A stretch of 49,509 nt of DNA, from assembly GCA_017627765.1 (NCBI GenBank), contig JAGAGD010000050.1, forward strand, positions 1 to 49,509, given 5' to 3'. Shown piece by piece: positions 17,474 through 26,168 of this stretch. The translations under genes and the position numbers were made by a program. The first letter of the stretch is position 1. The number at the start of each line of letters is the position of its first letter. This DNA comes from Prevotella sp. GTDB taxonomy: Bacteria > Bacteroidota > Bacteroidia > Bacteroidales > Bacteroidaceae. The notes below the pieces were generated by a model. It did no database searches. It was given only the letters and a program-made list of their open reading frames with translations, and was not told the DNA's origin.

Positions 17474-18343
17474 ATGAAAGGTATCGTTTTAGCCGGAGGT
17501 TCAGGCACACGCCTCTACCCCATAACAAAAGGAATTAGCAAGCAGCTTATTCCAATCTATGATAAGCCTATGATTTATTATCCTATTTCAGCACTAATGT
17601 TAGCAGGAATTAAAGAAATACTTATCATATCTACGCCACATGATTTAGATAGTTTCCGCAGACTCTTAGGTGATGGCAGCGACTATGGAGTATCATTTGA
17701 ATATGCTGAACAACCAAGTCCAGATGGGCTTGCCCAAGCATTCATTATAGGTGAAAAGTTTATTGGAAATGATAATGTCTGTCTTGTTTTAGGCGACAAT
17801 ATTTTCTATGGTGCAGGATTCACTGGTCTATTGCGTCAAAGTGTTAAGAATGCCGAGCAAAATATGGCTACTGTTTTTGGTTATTATGTCAATGACCCTG
17901 AAAGATATGGAGTCGCAGAATTCGATAATGACGGAAACTGCCTTAGCATAGAAGAAAAACCAAAGCTTCCTAAGAGCAACTATGCTGTAATTGGACTCTA
18001 TTTCTATCCTAATAGCGTTGTTGAAATAGCTAAGCACATAAAACCAAGTGCAAGAGGTGAACTAGAAATTACAACTGTAAACCAAGAATACCTTAAACAA
18101 CAGTCATTAAAGGTGCAAACTCTACAACGTGGTTTCGCATGGTTAGATACAGGAACACATGACAGTCTATCTGAAGCAAGCAATTTTATTGAAGTGATAG
18201 AAAAACGTCAAGGACTAAAAGTTGCATGCCTTGAGGAAATTGCATTGGAAAACGGATGGATAGACAAGGAACAAGTTAAACGACTTGCACAGCCGATGAT
18301 AAAGAATCAATATGGACAATACCTTATGAGTATTGCAGACTAA
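17474..18343 (+). CDS. rmlA: Glucose-1-phosphate thymidylyltransferase
   Basis: Makes dTDP-glucose from dTTP and glucose-1-phosphate, the first step toward dTDP-rhamnose and other dTDP-sugars. The 289 residues match RmlA. The N-terminal nucleotide-binding loop is GGSGTRLYP (8-16), followed by [27 protein letters not shown] (about 107-114) and [19 protein letters not shown] are also typical. It lies 49 nt after the sugar transferase gene. The partner genes rmlB, rmlC and rmlD are not in the window, so the dTDP-sugar must be finished elsewhere. Confidence 0.96.
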   Translation: MKGIVLAGGSGTRLYPITKGISKQLIPIYDKPMIYYPISALMLAGIKEILIISTPHDLDSFRRLLGDGSDYGVSFEYAEQPSPDGLAQAFIIGEKFIGNDNVCLVLGDNIFYGAGFTGLLRQSVKNAEQNMATVFGYYVNDPERYGVAEFDNDGNCLSIEEKPKLPKSNYAVIGLYFYPNSVVEIAKHIKPSARGELEITTVNQEYLKQQSLKVQTLQRGFAWLDTGTHDSLSEASNFIEVIEKRQGLKVACLEEIALENGWIDKEQVKRLAQPMIKNQYGQYLMSIAD

Positions 18344-18379
18344 CATAAGCAGAAAAATAATTAAATAAAATATTAAGAA

Positions 18380-20902
18380 ATGGAAGAAATCAAGAATTTA
18401 GATTTGGAGAACATCCAAGAAGAAGAGAAAAGATCTACTATTGATTTTCAGGCCATCTTCAGAGCATTGCTTTTAAATTGGAAATGGTTTATTCTCTCTT
18501 TAATTATCTGCTTTGGTGCAGCTTTAATCTATCTGCGTTATACAACGCCATATTATCAGGCACACGCAAAGTTCCTCATTAAGGATGAGGACAATAGCAA
18601 TCGTAGAAACAACCTGCAGAATATGGCAAACTTAGGTATAATGTCAAATTCTGCTGGTATCGATAATGAGATGGAAATCCTGCGATCTCGTAGTTTAGCT
18701 TCAAGTGCAGTACGCGACTTGAAACTTTACACCACTTATCGTTCTGAGGGTAAAGTAAAGGATGTTTTGATGTACGGCAATCAACCAATCTCTGTTGACA
18801 TCGACTCTGCTCATCTTGAGTTGCTTAACCGTCCTATACGACTTACTATTACCCGTGAAAACAACCAGTATAGAGTAAAAGGTACATACTATGTTCCAAC
18901 AAGCGACAAAAGCTCTACAGGCCCTTACACTATTGACAAAACATTTGCAAGCCTTCCAATGTCAATAGGTACACGTGCTGGTATCTTGACTTTTAATGCA
19001 AACGGAGGTTCACTTGTTAACGGTTCGACCATGAAGGTTGATATTATGTCGCCTAATATGATGGCTGCTCGCTATGCATCGGCTTTAGCTGTTTCACAGA
19101 CATCAAAGACAACCACCATCGCTCAACTAACTATTGTTGATGAGATCCCACAACGAGCAATTGACTACTTAAGTCAACTTGCCATTTGCTATAACCGTCA
19201 GGCTAATGAAGACAAGAACGAAGTTGCAATCAGAACAGAAGAATTCATCAATAGCCGTCTTCAGAAAATCAACGCAGAACTTGGCAATACTGAAGGTGCA
19301 CTCGAAAGCTATAAGCGTCAGCATGGAATGGTAGAATTAAAGATGAACGCAAGCCAAGCTGTTGGAAGCCAAATGGAATACGAGCAAAGACTTGCTGAAG
19401 CAAATATGCAGCTCGCAATACTTAGCGAAATACAGGCATACATGAATTCTCCAGAGAATCAGCATCAGACCATACCATCGAACGTAGGTTTGAGCGATCC
19501 ATCATCTTCTTCACTTATTAACAAGTATAATGAACTTGTTTTAGAGAGAAACCGCATGCTGAGAAGTGCAAGTGAAGAGAACCCTAATGTTCAGAAACTC
19601 ACTTCACAACTAGATAACCTCGCAACAAGTATTCGCCGCGCAATGAATCAGAACCGAAGAAACATGGAGATTCAGCGCAATTCTATCCAGTCACAATACG
19701 GAAAATACAGCGGACAAGTTTCTCAGACCCCAGAACAAGAGCGTATGCTTAACCAAATTGGTCGCCAACAGGAGGTAAAATCAAGTCTTTACATCATGCT
19801 TCTTCAAAAACGTGAGGAAAACTCTATATCACTTGCTGCGACTGCAGATAAAGGACGTTTGCTTGACCAACCTGTTGCTGGTGGAAAGGTAAGTCCAAAG
19901 TCATCAATGATTATGCTTATTGCACTGCTACTTGCATTGGGTATTCCTTCTCTCATAATCTTCTTAGTAAACTTCTTCCGTTACAAGATTGAAGGACACG
20001 ATGACGTGGCAAGACTAACTCGCCTGCCAATATTAGCAGACGTAGCAATTGCAAATGAAACTGCTAAGACAAAAGCTGGTATTGTTGTACATGAGAACCA
20101 AAACAACCAGATGGAGGAAATCTTCCGTTCTATGCGTACCAACCTGCAGTTTATGTTGAAAGAACATCAGAAAGTCATCATGTTCACATCATCAACGTCT
20201 GGTGAAGGAAAGACTTTCAATGCTGCAAATATTTCTGTCAGCTTTGCGCTGCTTGGCAAAAAAGCTATACTTGTAGGTCTTGATATTCGTAAACCTCGAC
20301 TAGCAGAACTCTTCGAAATAAACGACCATCATCACGGAATCACTCCACTGCTCACAATGGACAATCCAACTGAGAGTGATGTCATGGCACAGGTTCTTCC
20401 TTCTGGTGTAAATGACAACCTTGACCTGCTTTTGGCTGGACCTACTCCTCCAAATCCTACTGAGCTCATTGCACGCAATAGTCTTGAAATAATATTCGAT
20501 GTTCTGCGAGAAAAGTATGACTATATAATAATAGATACAGCCCCAGTAGGACTTGTTACAGATACACTGCAAATTGGCCGTGTTGCAGACGTAACCGTAT
20601 ATATGTGTCGTGCCGACTATACTCCAAAGTCAAGCTTTGAGCTCATCAATAGCTTAGCTGCCGAGAAGAAACTTCCTAATATGTCAATCGTACTCAATGG
20701 TATCGATATGTCAAAGAAGAAGTATGGATACTATTATGGATACGGACGCTATGGCAAATATGGCAGATATGGACGCTATGGCGGAAAATATGGTAAGTAT
20801 GGCAGTGGATACGGATATGGAAGCTATGGCAGCTACGGACTCTATGGCAACTATTCTAATTCTAATTATGGCAACAAGAATGATACCTCTGTAAAACGAT
20901 AA
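18380..20902 (+). CDS. Wzc-like polysaccharide co-polymerase / tyrosine autokinase
   Basis: An 840-residue inner-membrane protein controlling polymer length and export. A Wzz domain lies between two membrane helices (about 34-54 and 508-530) with a periplasmic coiled-coil region, including the GNVR-type segment around QTPEQERMLNQIGRQ. The cytoplasmic BY-kinase has Walker A TSGEGKT (about 606-612), Walker A' ILVGLDIRKPR (about 632) and Walker B YIIIDTAPVG (about 714). The C-terminal 60 residues are a Tyr-Gly tail with 18 tyrosines, far more than the 5-7 of classic Wzc, and are the likely autophosphorylation cluster. The outer-membrane partner Wza is not nearby. Confidence 0.93.
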   Translation: MEEIKNLDLENIQEEEKRSTIDFQAIFRALLLNWKWFILSLIICFGAALIYLRYTTPYYQAHAKFLIKDEDNSNRRNNLQNMANLGIMSNSAGIDNEMEILRSRSLASSAVRDLKLYTTYRSEGKVKDVLMYGNQPISVDIDSAHLELLNRPIRLTITRENNQYRVKGTYYVPTSDKSSTGPYTIDKTFASLPMSIGTRAGILTFNANGGSLVNGSTMKVDIMSPNMMAARYASALAVSQTSKTTTIAQLTIVDEIPQRAIDYLSQLAICYNRQANEDKNEVAIRTEEFINSRLQKINAELGNTEGALESYKRQHGMVELKMNASQAVGSQMEYEQRLAEANMQLAILSEIQAYMNSPENQHQTIPSNVGLSDPSSSSLINKYNELVLERNRMLRSASEENPNVQKLTSQLDNLATSIRRAMNQNRRNMEIQRNSIQSQYGKYSGQVSQTPEQERMLNQIGRQQEVKSSLYIMLLQKREENSISLAATADKGRLLDQPVAGGKVSPKSSMIMLIALLLALGIPSLIIFLVNFFRYKIEGHDDVARLTRLPILADVAIANETAKTKAGIVVHENQNNQMEEIFRSMRTNLQFMLKEHQKVIMFTSSTSGEGKTFNAANISVSFALLGKKAILVGLDIRKPRLAELFEINDHHHGITPLLTMDNPTESDVMAQVLPSGVNDNLDLLLAGPTPPNPTELIARNSLEIIFDVLREKYDYIIIDTAPVGLVTDTLQIGRVADVTVYMCRADYTPKSSFELINSLAAEKKLPNMSIVLNGIDMSKKKYGYYYGYGRYGKYGRYGRYGGKYGKYGSGYGYGSYGSYGLYGNYSNSNYGNKNDTSVKR

Positions 20903-20947
20903 ATATCAAATCACTGGTTATCAGTATCATAAAAAGAACAAAACATT

Positions 20948-21379
20948 ATGACTATAGCCGTAGACTTTGACGGAACAATTGTAGAAGACCGCTATCCCGA
21001 GATAGGTTCTGAAAAGCCTTTTGCAACTGAAACACTGCGCATGCTAATACAAGAACGTCACAAAATAATTCTCTGGTCTGTAAGAGAAGGTGAATGTTTA
21101 GACGAAGCTGTACAATGGTGCAAAGAAAGGGGTATAGAATTCTATGCAGTAAATAAAGATTATCCTGAGGAGAAAGTGGAATTCAACAACCACTTCTCCA
21201 GGAAAATCAAAGCTGATATATTCATAGATGACCGAAATATTGGCGGACTACCTGACTGGGGTACTATCTACAGAATGTTAAAGGAAAATCGCTCACTAAG
21301 AGATGTAATAAAAGAAACTTTGACTATGAGCATTGATAGCACTCAAGCTCCTAAGAAAAAACATTGGTGGCAACATTAA
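20948..21379 (+). CDS. HAD-superfamily protein (BT0820-like)
   Basis: A 143-residue protein with the HAD nucleophile motif AVDFDGTIVED (residues 4-14; Asp6 and Asp8), a second motif ILWSVREG and a late acidic motif FIDDRNIGG (about 96-104). It lacks the cap domains of larger phosphatases. Homologues in Bacteroides are annotated as small hydrolases; the substrate is unknown. It is the last gene of the exopolysaccharide operon, 45 nt after the Wzc-like gene. The terminator stem begins inside its last codons, so the WWQH ending is constrained by RNA structure. Confidence 0.85.
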   Translation: MTIAVDFDGTIVEDRYPEIGSEKPFATETLRMLIQERHKIILWSVREGECLDEAVQWCKERGIEFYAVNKDYPEEKVEFNNHFSRKIKADIFIDDRNIGGLPDWGTIYRMLKENRSLRDVIKETLTMSIDSTQAPKKKHWWQH

Positions 21380-21398
21380 GTTGCCACCAATGTTTTTT
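21356..21398 (+). terminator. Strong terminator overlapping the end of the HAD gene
   Basis: A perfect 19-bp stem (21356-21374 with 21380-21398) and a 5-nt loop that includes the TAA stop. The right arm ends in TTTTTT, and the A-run on the left arm would supply a U-tract for minus-strand transcripts. It can therefore insulate the two converging polysaccharide operons. The following 21400-21730 holds no credible gene; a tRNA-like fragment is noted separately. Confidence 0.88.
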
Positions 21399-21730
21399 CT
21401 TATAGTATATGTGATCTTATATTTTTTACAATCTACTTTCATAAAAATAGATAATCTTAAAAAACTAAATCTAATAAATTACAAGATAATTAAATACAAT
21501 GATGAAAAGTCATTAATAAATGATTTTTTACCTATAGCTCAATTAGCAGGATGGTATAGTCCTCAAAGGTCGATTCCTAATGGTATTTAGAGCGATTCAA
21601 ACGTTTCAGAGTACAATTCTACAGTTGAAAATGCTCAATAGCTCTTTTTGAAAACGGGACTAGTTTTCTTAGCCTTTGCCAAAGATTTATGGTAACAAAA
21701 CTTATATAAATATGAAATATAAAAATATAA

Positions 21731-22870
21731 TTAGCTATGCTTAAAGCATGAAAACAGTTTTTTTATTAGTACATTACAGCATATAGACAAACGACGTGGT
21801 ATCATCATCAAAATTTCCCTTGGAGAGAGCCTAAAGAAAAGAAAAGAATGATAAATGAAGATAGATGCCGTTTCTAGCGTATGCAGTTTACCTATACGAT
21901 TTATCTTTCTATTATACTTTCCAAAATTTCCATGTTTGAAGATTTCTTTTATTATATTTTTTTCGTATTTCTTGTGCCTTTCTTCAATTATAAAAGGAAA
22001 AACATCTTCATCTAGTCCCATTTTGTTAATTAGCACCCACCCTATTGCACAAAAGGCTTCGTAAAGTCCAAGCGCCTGAAGATGCTTTCCCAGTCCTTGT
22101 TTATCTATTTGGTCTTTTAAGGAATTTATAAGGATAGCCAAATCAGCTAATTGCCGCAACCCTATTCCCATAACAAGCAGATGAAAGTAGAGATGCTGGA
22201 ATACATATAGAACATTGAGAGTTGCATCAAGGGTTCTTACAGGCATTCCATTTATTTCTACCGTCTCAAATTGCTGAAAACAATTACTGTATATTTTGTC
22301 CCAGTAGCGGCGATGTTTTGAAGAATTTAAATCGACAAGGCGATTGTGAACTTCTACTACAGAACCTAAAATCTCCGTACTCTGATGTCTATGAGTATTT
22401 AGCGGTGATAGGTCCGCACCAAATTCTTCCTTCAACACATTGGCAATTCTTGTAAGGTCGCGAGAGGATATAAATATGTCAATGTCGCCAGGAATACGAG
22501 CTTCAGGTGCAGGATAATATACACCAACTGTCTGTCCCTTCACTATGACATACTCGACATTATGTTTCTCCATCGCCACTGCAATCTTTTCGATGGAATT
22601 ATTTAGAGCTTCATTTTCCTCCTTTATCGTCTTATATACAAAATATGCTCGAAGTTTATCATTTCGAGACATTCTGTCTTCATATTTAAGCCAAGCAGAT
22701 GCAATAAGCGAATGCACCGTCTGGAACTTTGACAAATGAAAAAGACGCAGACAAACTTCTGGGGTTAGAACTGGATTTTCAACCTGTTGGTTCCATAAGG
22801 CAGCCCTGATCCAAACAAATAAAGTCTCAATGAGTAATTGTCTGCTTTTATTTCTTTTTTTCGAGTCCAT
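21731..22870 (-). CDS. Nucleotidyltransferase-fold protein (NTP_transf_5 type)
   Basis: A 379-residue protein with a nucleotidyltransferase signature: EYVIVKGQTVGVYYP (106-120), then IPGDIDIF (126-133) whose Asp-Ile-Asp supplies the metal-binding pair, followed by a helical C-terminal region with HRHQSTEI and VEVHNRL. This pattern fits the NTP_transf_5 family often found in capsule and exopolysaccharide loci of Bacteroidetes. The biochemical role there is not known to me. It is the last gene of the minus-strand group, 63 nt after the CapD-type gene. The C-terminus is basic and Phe-rich. Confidence 0.82.
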   Translation of the reverse strand: MDSKKRNKSRQLLIETLFVWIRAALWNQQVENPVLTPEVCLRLFHLSKFQTVHSLIASAWLKYEDRMSRNDKLRAYFVYKTIKEENEALNNSIEKIAVAMEKHNVEYVIVKGQTVGVYYPAPEARIPGDIDIFISSRDLTRIANVLKEEFGADLSPLNTHRHQSTEILGSVVEVHNRLVDLNSSKHRRYWDKIYSNCFQQFETVEINGMPVRTLDATLNVLYVFQHLYFHLLVMGIGLRQLADLAILINSLKDQIDKQGLGKHLQALGLYEAFCAIGWVLINKMGLDEDVFPFIIEERHKKYEKNIIKEIFKHGNFGKYNRKINRIGKLHTLETASIFIYHSFLFFRLSPREILMMIPRRLSICCNVLIKKLFSCFKHS

Positions 22871-22933
22871 AATAGGGCAAATTTGAGTTTAGCTAATATG
22901 ATATAGCTTAAATTGCATGTGTCAAAATATATA

Positions 22934-24838
22934 CTAATCCTTTTTATCTAAAACAGAATATACAGAGTTGTTGCTTATAAACTCTGGCACTATTTCTTTC
23001 ATCTTCTTGACAATAGCCATAGAGTCAAATGTTTGAGCGAGCTCGATTAGTTGCTCTATCTGGACAGAAACTGAATTAAAATCATACTCAAGCACTTTAG
23101 CTATCCTTATCTTCTGATGGAAACTCGGAATAGTATCTTCTTCGTTCAGCAACACTTCTTCATAAAGTTTTTCTCCAGGCCGCAAGCCTGTATACACTAT
23201 TTCGACATCGGTTGCACCAGATAGCCAAATCATGCGCTTCGCAAGTTCAGCGATACGCACAGGTTTTCCCATGTCAAAAACAAATATCTCTCCACCTTTT
23301 CCATGAGTTCCTGCTTCTAATACAAGTTTACAGGCTTCAGGAATAAGCATGAAGTAACGTATTATGTTTGGATCTGTCACCGTTACAGGACCTCCATTTC
23401 TTATCTGCTGTTCAAAAAGAGGAATTACGCTTCCATTGCTTCCCAAGACATTGCCAAAGCGCGTTGTAACAAACTGCGTATTTGATATTGCATTTAGGCT
23501 CTGCACATAAATCTCACAAATACGTTTAGAACACCCCATGACATTAGTTGGATTAACAGCCTTATCCGTTGAAAGCATAACAAACTTCTTTACACCATAC
23601 TTATCGCTAAGATCGGCTATAACCTTAGTTCCAAAAACATTATTCTCTATACTTTCACTCGGATTACTTTCCATCATTGGAACATGTTTATAGGCGGCAG
23701 CATGAAAAACATAATCGGGCCGGAAATTACTAAAGATTTCCTCCATTCGTTTCTTGTTAGTTATACTGCCAACAATAGTATGAGCCTTTATATTAGGAAA
23801 ATCTTTGGCCATCATTAGACTTATATCATGCTGTGGAGTCTCTGCAATATCAATAAGGTATAACTCAGAAGGACTATAAGTGCATACCTGACGGAGAATC
23901 TCACTGCCAATAGAACCTGCAGAGCCTGTAAGTAGAATCTTCTTTCCTCTCAGCATCTCCCCAATTTTTACCATATCTACTTCAATCTCATCTCTTGGCA
24001 ATAAGTCTTCAATCTTTATTTCTTTCAAATGAGAGGTTGAGTAATCCTTTTGACCATTCAGTTCCTGTTGATGCAACATATAGACCTTCATATTCGTCTT
24101 CTGCAATATGTCTTGCAAAAGCTGATCATTACGGAAACGCTCATTTTGCAATGGAGAAATCAGAACAGCCTCAATATTCATAGACTTAATTATTTCAGAG
24201 AGTTCTGGATTTACTTCATAAACTTTCACACCCATCAACACCTTATTCTGAAAATTTGCCTCGTGAGCAATAAATCCTTTCAACTGAAAACGTGAAGGCT
24301 GAACATTTCGAATACTCTTTGCCAGACCTACTCCTCCATCTTTTACACCATAGACAAAAGTACGCATACCCTTATCTGAACTGAAAGCGATATCGTAGAA
24401 TGTCTTTACCATTACACGGATGGCCCACATTCCTATAGTTGAAACTATATATATAGAAACTATATGACGGAAATGAAGCGGAACTAAATGGATTTCAAAG
24501 AGTTGGCGATTAGGCAAAACAACAAAAAGCTGGAAAAGTGTTGCACAAGCACAGGCAAATGTCATGGCTTTTGCTACTTTTACAAGGTCAACAAACGATG
24601 AATAACGAACAATGCCAGCATAAGTATGGAACATCTTAAACGAAATAAGATTGAAAACCATAAAAACCATCAAAGTTTTGCTTACAGGAACGATATTGCC
24701 AAGAGTCTGCACTCCACGAAAGAAAGTCCAAAACACAAATAGCCCCGAGGCAAAACAAATGGCACAATCTACAGCCAACACCATCCAATAAGACAGCGCA
24801 TTTTTCGTAAAATACCAATGCTTTATTTTGTTTAACAT
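22934..24838 (-). CDS. Membrane-bound NDP-sugar 4,6-dehydratase (CapD/PglF/WbpM family)
   Basis: A 634-residue enzyme expected to convert a UDP-HexNAc, probably UDP-GlcNAc, to the 4-keto-6-deoxy sugar. The N-terminus has four membrane helices (about 16-150), then a CoA-binding-like Rossmann domain (about 155-275), then the catalytic SDR domain with TGSAGSIGSE (304-313). The active-site segment LSTDKAVNPTNVMGCSKR has Met in place of the usual SDR Tyr, with Lys kept, as is normal for this long membrane subfamily. The adjacent upstream aminotransferase is the expected next enzyme. The epimerase alternative is less likely. Confidence 0.9.
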   Translation of the reverse strand: MLNKIKHWYFTKNALSYWMVLAVDCAICFASGLFVFWTFFRGVQTLGNIVPVSKTLMVFMVFNLISFKMFHTYAGIVRYSSFVDLVKVAKAMTFACACATLFQLFVVLPNRQLFEIHLVPLHFRHIVSIYIVSTIGMWAIRVMVKTFYDIAFSSDKGMRTFVYGVKDGGVGLAKSIRNVQPSRFQLKGFIAHEANFQNKVLMGVKVYEVNPELSEIIKSMNIEAVLISPLQNERFRNDQLLQDILQKTNMKVYMLHQQELNGQKDYSTSHLKEIKIEDLLPRDEIEVDMVKIGEMLRGKKILLTGSAGSIGSEILRQVCTYSPSELYLIDIAETPQHDISLMMAKDFPNIKAHTIVGSITNKKRMEEIFSNFRPDYVFHAAAYKHVPMMESNPSESIENNVFGTKVIADLSDKYGVKKFVMLSTDKAVNPTNVMGCSKRICEIYVQSLNAISNTQFVTTRFGNVLGSNGSVIPLFEQQIRNGGPVTVTDPNIIRYFMLIPEACKLVLEAGTHGKGGEIFVFDMGKPVRIAELAKRMIWLSGATDVEIVYTGLRPGEKLYEEVLLNEEDTIPSFHQKIRIAKVLEYDFNSVSVQIEQLIELAQTFDSMAIVKKMKEIVPEFISNNSVYSVLDKKD

Positions 24839-24879
24839 TCTTCTTAAATTTAAGTTATCAATTTGGTGCTAAATATTCA

Positions 24880-26127
24880 TTATCGTATATTTTCCTTTAT
24901 TGTGTCTACAATCCATAAAGCATCATCTTCGCTAACACACGGACCACTTGGCAAACACAACCCTTTATGGAATAATTCTTCAGAAATGCCATTAACGTAT
25001 GCTGGTACATTTCTATATACAGGCTGCTTATGCATAGGTTTCCATAACGGACGAGCTTCAATACCGACAGCATCAAGAGCCAGTCGCATTGCTTCAACAT
25101 TCACATTTGGTTCACAATCGGTATGTGCAGAATCTGAATTATGTACGACACCCGCAGCACCACCCACTGCGCCTTTTATAGTTTCAGCATAAGCATGATC
25201 TTCATTCTTTAATCTAAGATTTTCATCTAACACAATGGTATTCAGCCAGAAATTAGATTTCATGCCTTCCTGCTCATCATGGAATGTAATGCCTTCCACA
25301 TCCTTGAACAATTCACGATATATATCTGCAATACGGCGATGGTGTGCTATATGATCTTCCAACACTGTCATTTGTCCACGACCTATACCAGCACATATAT
25401 TACTCATGCGATAGTTATAACCTATCTCCTCATGCTGATAGTATGGATATGCTTCACGAGCTTGTGTTGCAAAAAACATAACACGACGCCACATTTCTTC
25501 ATTTGGACAAATCAATGCACCACCGCCAGAGGTGGTTATCATCTTATTCCCATTGAATGACAATACCCCATAATCTCCAAAAGTTCCACATACACGATTT
25601 TTATAAATAGACCCCATGCCTTCAGCAGCATCTTCTACTACAGGAATATCATATTTGTTAGCTACGGACATTATTTCATCAATCTTTGCAGGCATTCCGT
25701 AAAGGTATACTGGAACAATTGCTGCAGGCTTTTTTCCTGTCTTTGCGATTCTGTCCTTTATGGCTTCCTCCATCAATACTGGATCAATATTCCATGTATA
25801 TGGCTCTGAATCAACAAGAACAGGGGTTGCACCTAAATACGTAATAGGATGAGTAGATGCACAGAAGGTAAAGCTCTGAACTATTACTTCGTCACCAGCT
25901 CTAACCCCTGCAGCTATCAATCCAAGATGTACTGCAGCCGTTCCTGAAGAAAGAGCAACAACACGTTTTCCTTGCCCAACAAACTCTTCTAGGTCCTTTT
26001 CAAAACCATTAACATTAGGTCCAAGTGGCACAACCCAATTTGTGTCAAAGGCTTCTTTTATATAGTCCATCTCCTTTCCGCTCATGTGGGCAAGGCATAG
26101 ATATATACGTTCCTTTTTAGTCTCCAT
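24880..26127 (-). CDS. DegT/DnrJ/EryC1/StrS-family sugar aminotransferase (PglE-like)
   Basis: PLP-dependent enzyme expected to put an amino group on the keto-sugar made by the neighbouring dehydratase. The 415 residues show the family landmarks: SSGTAAVHLGL (60-70), VEDAAEGMGS with Asp166 holding the pyridine ring, and LSFNGNKMITTSGGG with Lys195 as the Schiff-base lysine. RPLWKPMHKQPVY is the typical C-terminal substrate segment. A Gly/Ala- and Asp-rich insert just before it (around residues 318-340, GAVGGAAGVVHNSDSAHTD) is longer than I expect for the family. It lies 41 nt from the dehydratase gene. The product, a UDP-4-amino sugar, is inferred. Confidence 0.9.
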   Translation of the reverse strand: METKKERIYLCLAHMSGKEMDYIKEAFDTNWVVPLGPNVNGFEKDLEEFVGQGKRVVALSSGTAAVHLGLIAAGVRAGDEVIVQSFTFCASTHPITYLGATPVLVDSEPYTWNIDPVLMEEAIKDRIAKTGKKPAAIVPVYLYGMPAKIDEIMSVANKYDIPVVEDAAEGMGSIYKNRVCGTFGDYGVLSFNGNKMITTSGGGALICPNEEMWRRVMFFATQAREAYPYYQHEEIGYNYRMSNICAGIGRGQMTVLEDHIAHHRRIADIYRELFKDVEGITFHDEQEGMKSNFWLNTIVLDENLRLKNEDHAYAETIKGAVGGAAGVVHNSDSAHTDCEPNVNVEAMRLALDAVGIEARPLWKPMHKQPVYRNVPAYVNGISEELFHKGLCLPSGPCVSEDDALWIVDTIKENIR

Positions 26128-26168
26128 TAATTCTTTTTCTCCTAAATTTTATAAGTTATCTAAGCTTT

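Noticed and set aside
20697-20894. Met/Asp-repeat frame overlapping the Wzc tail
   Set aside because: Out-of-frame reading of the TATGG-rich DNA that encodes the Tyr-Gly tail.
21333-21590. 85-codon plus-strand frame after the HAD gene
   Set aside because: It begins inside the HAD gene, reads through the strong terminator and has no family resemblance.
22934-24838. Loss of the catalytic Tyr in the SDR domain of the CapD-type enzyme
   Set aside because: Met at this position is normal in the long membrane-bound PglF/WbpM subfamily.
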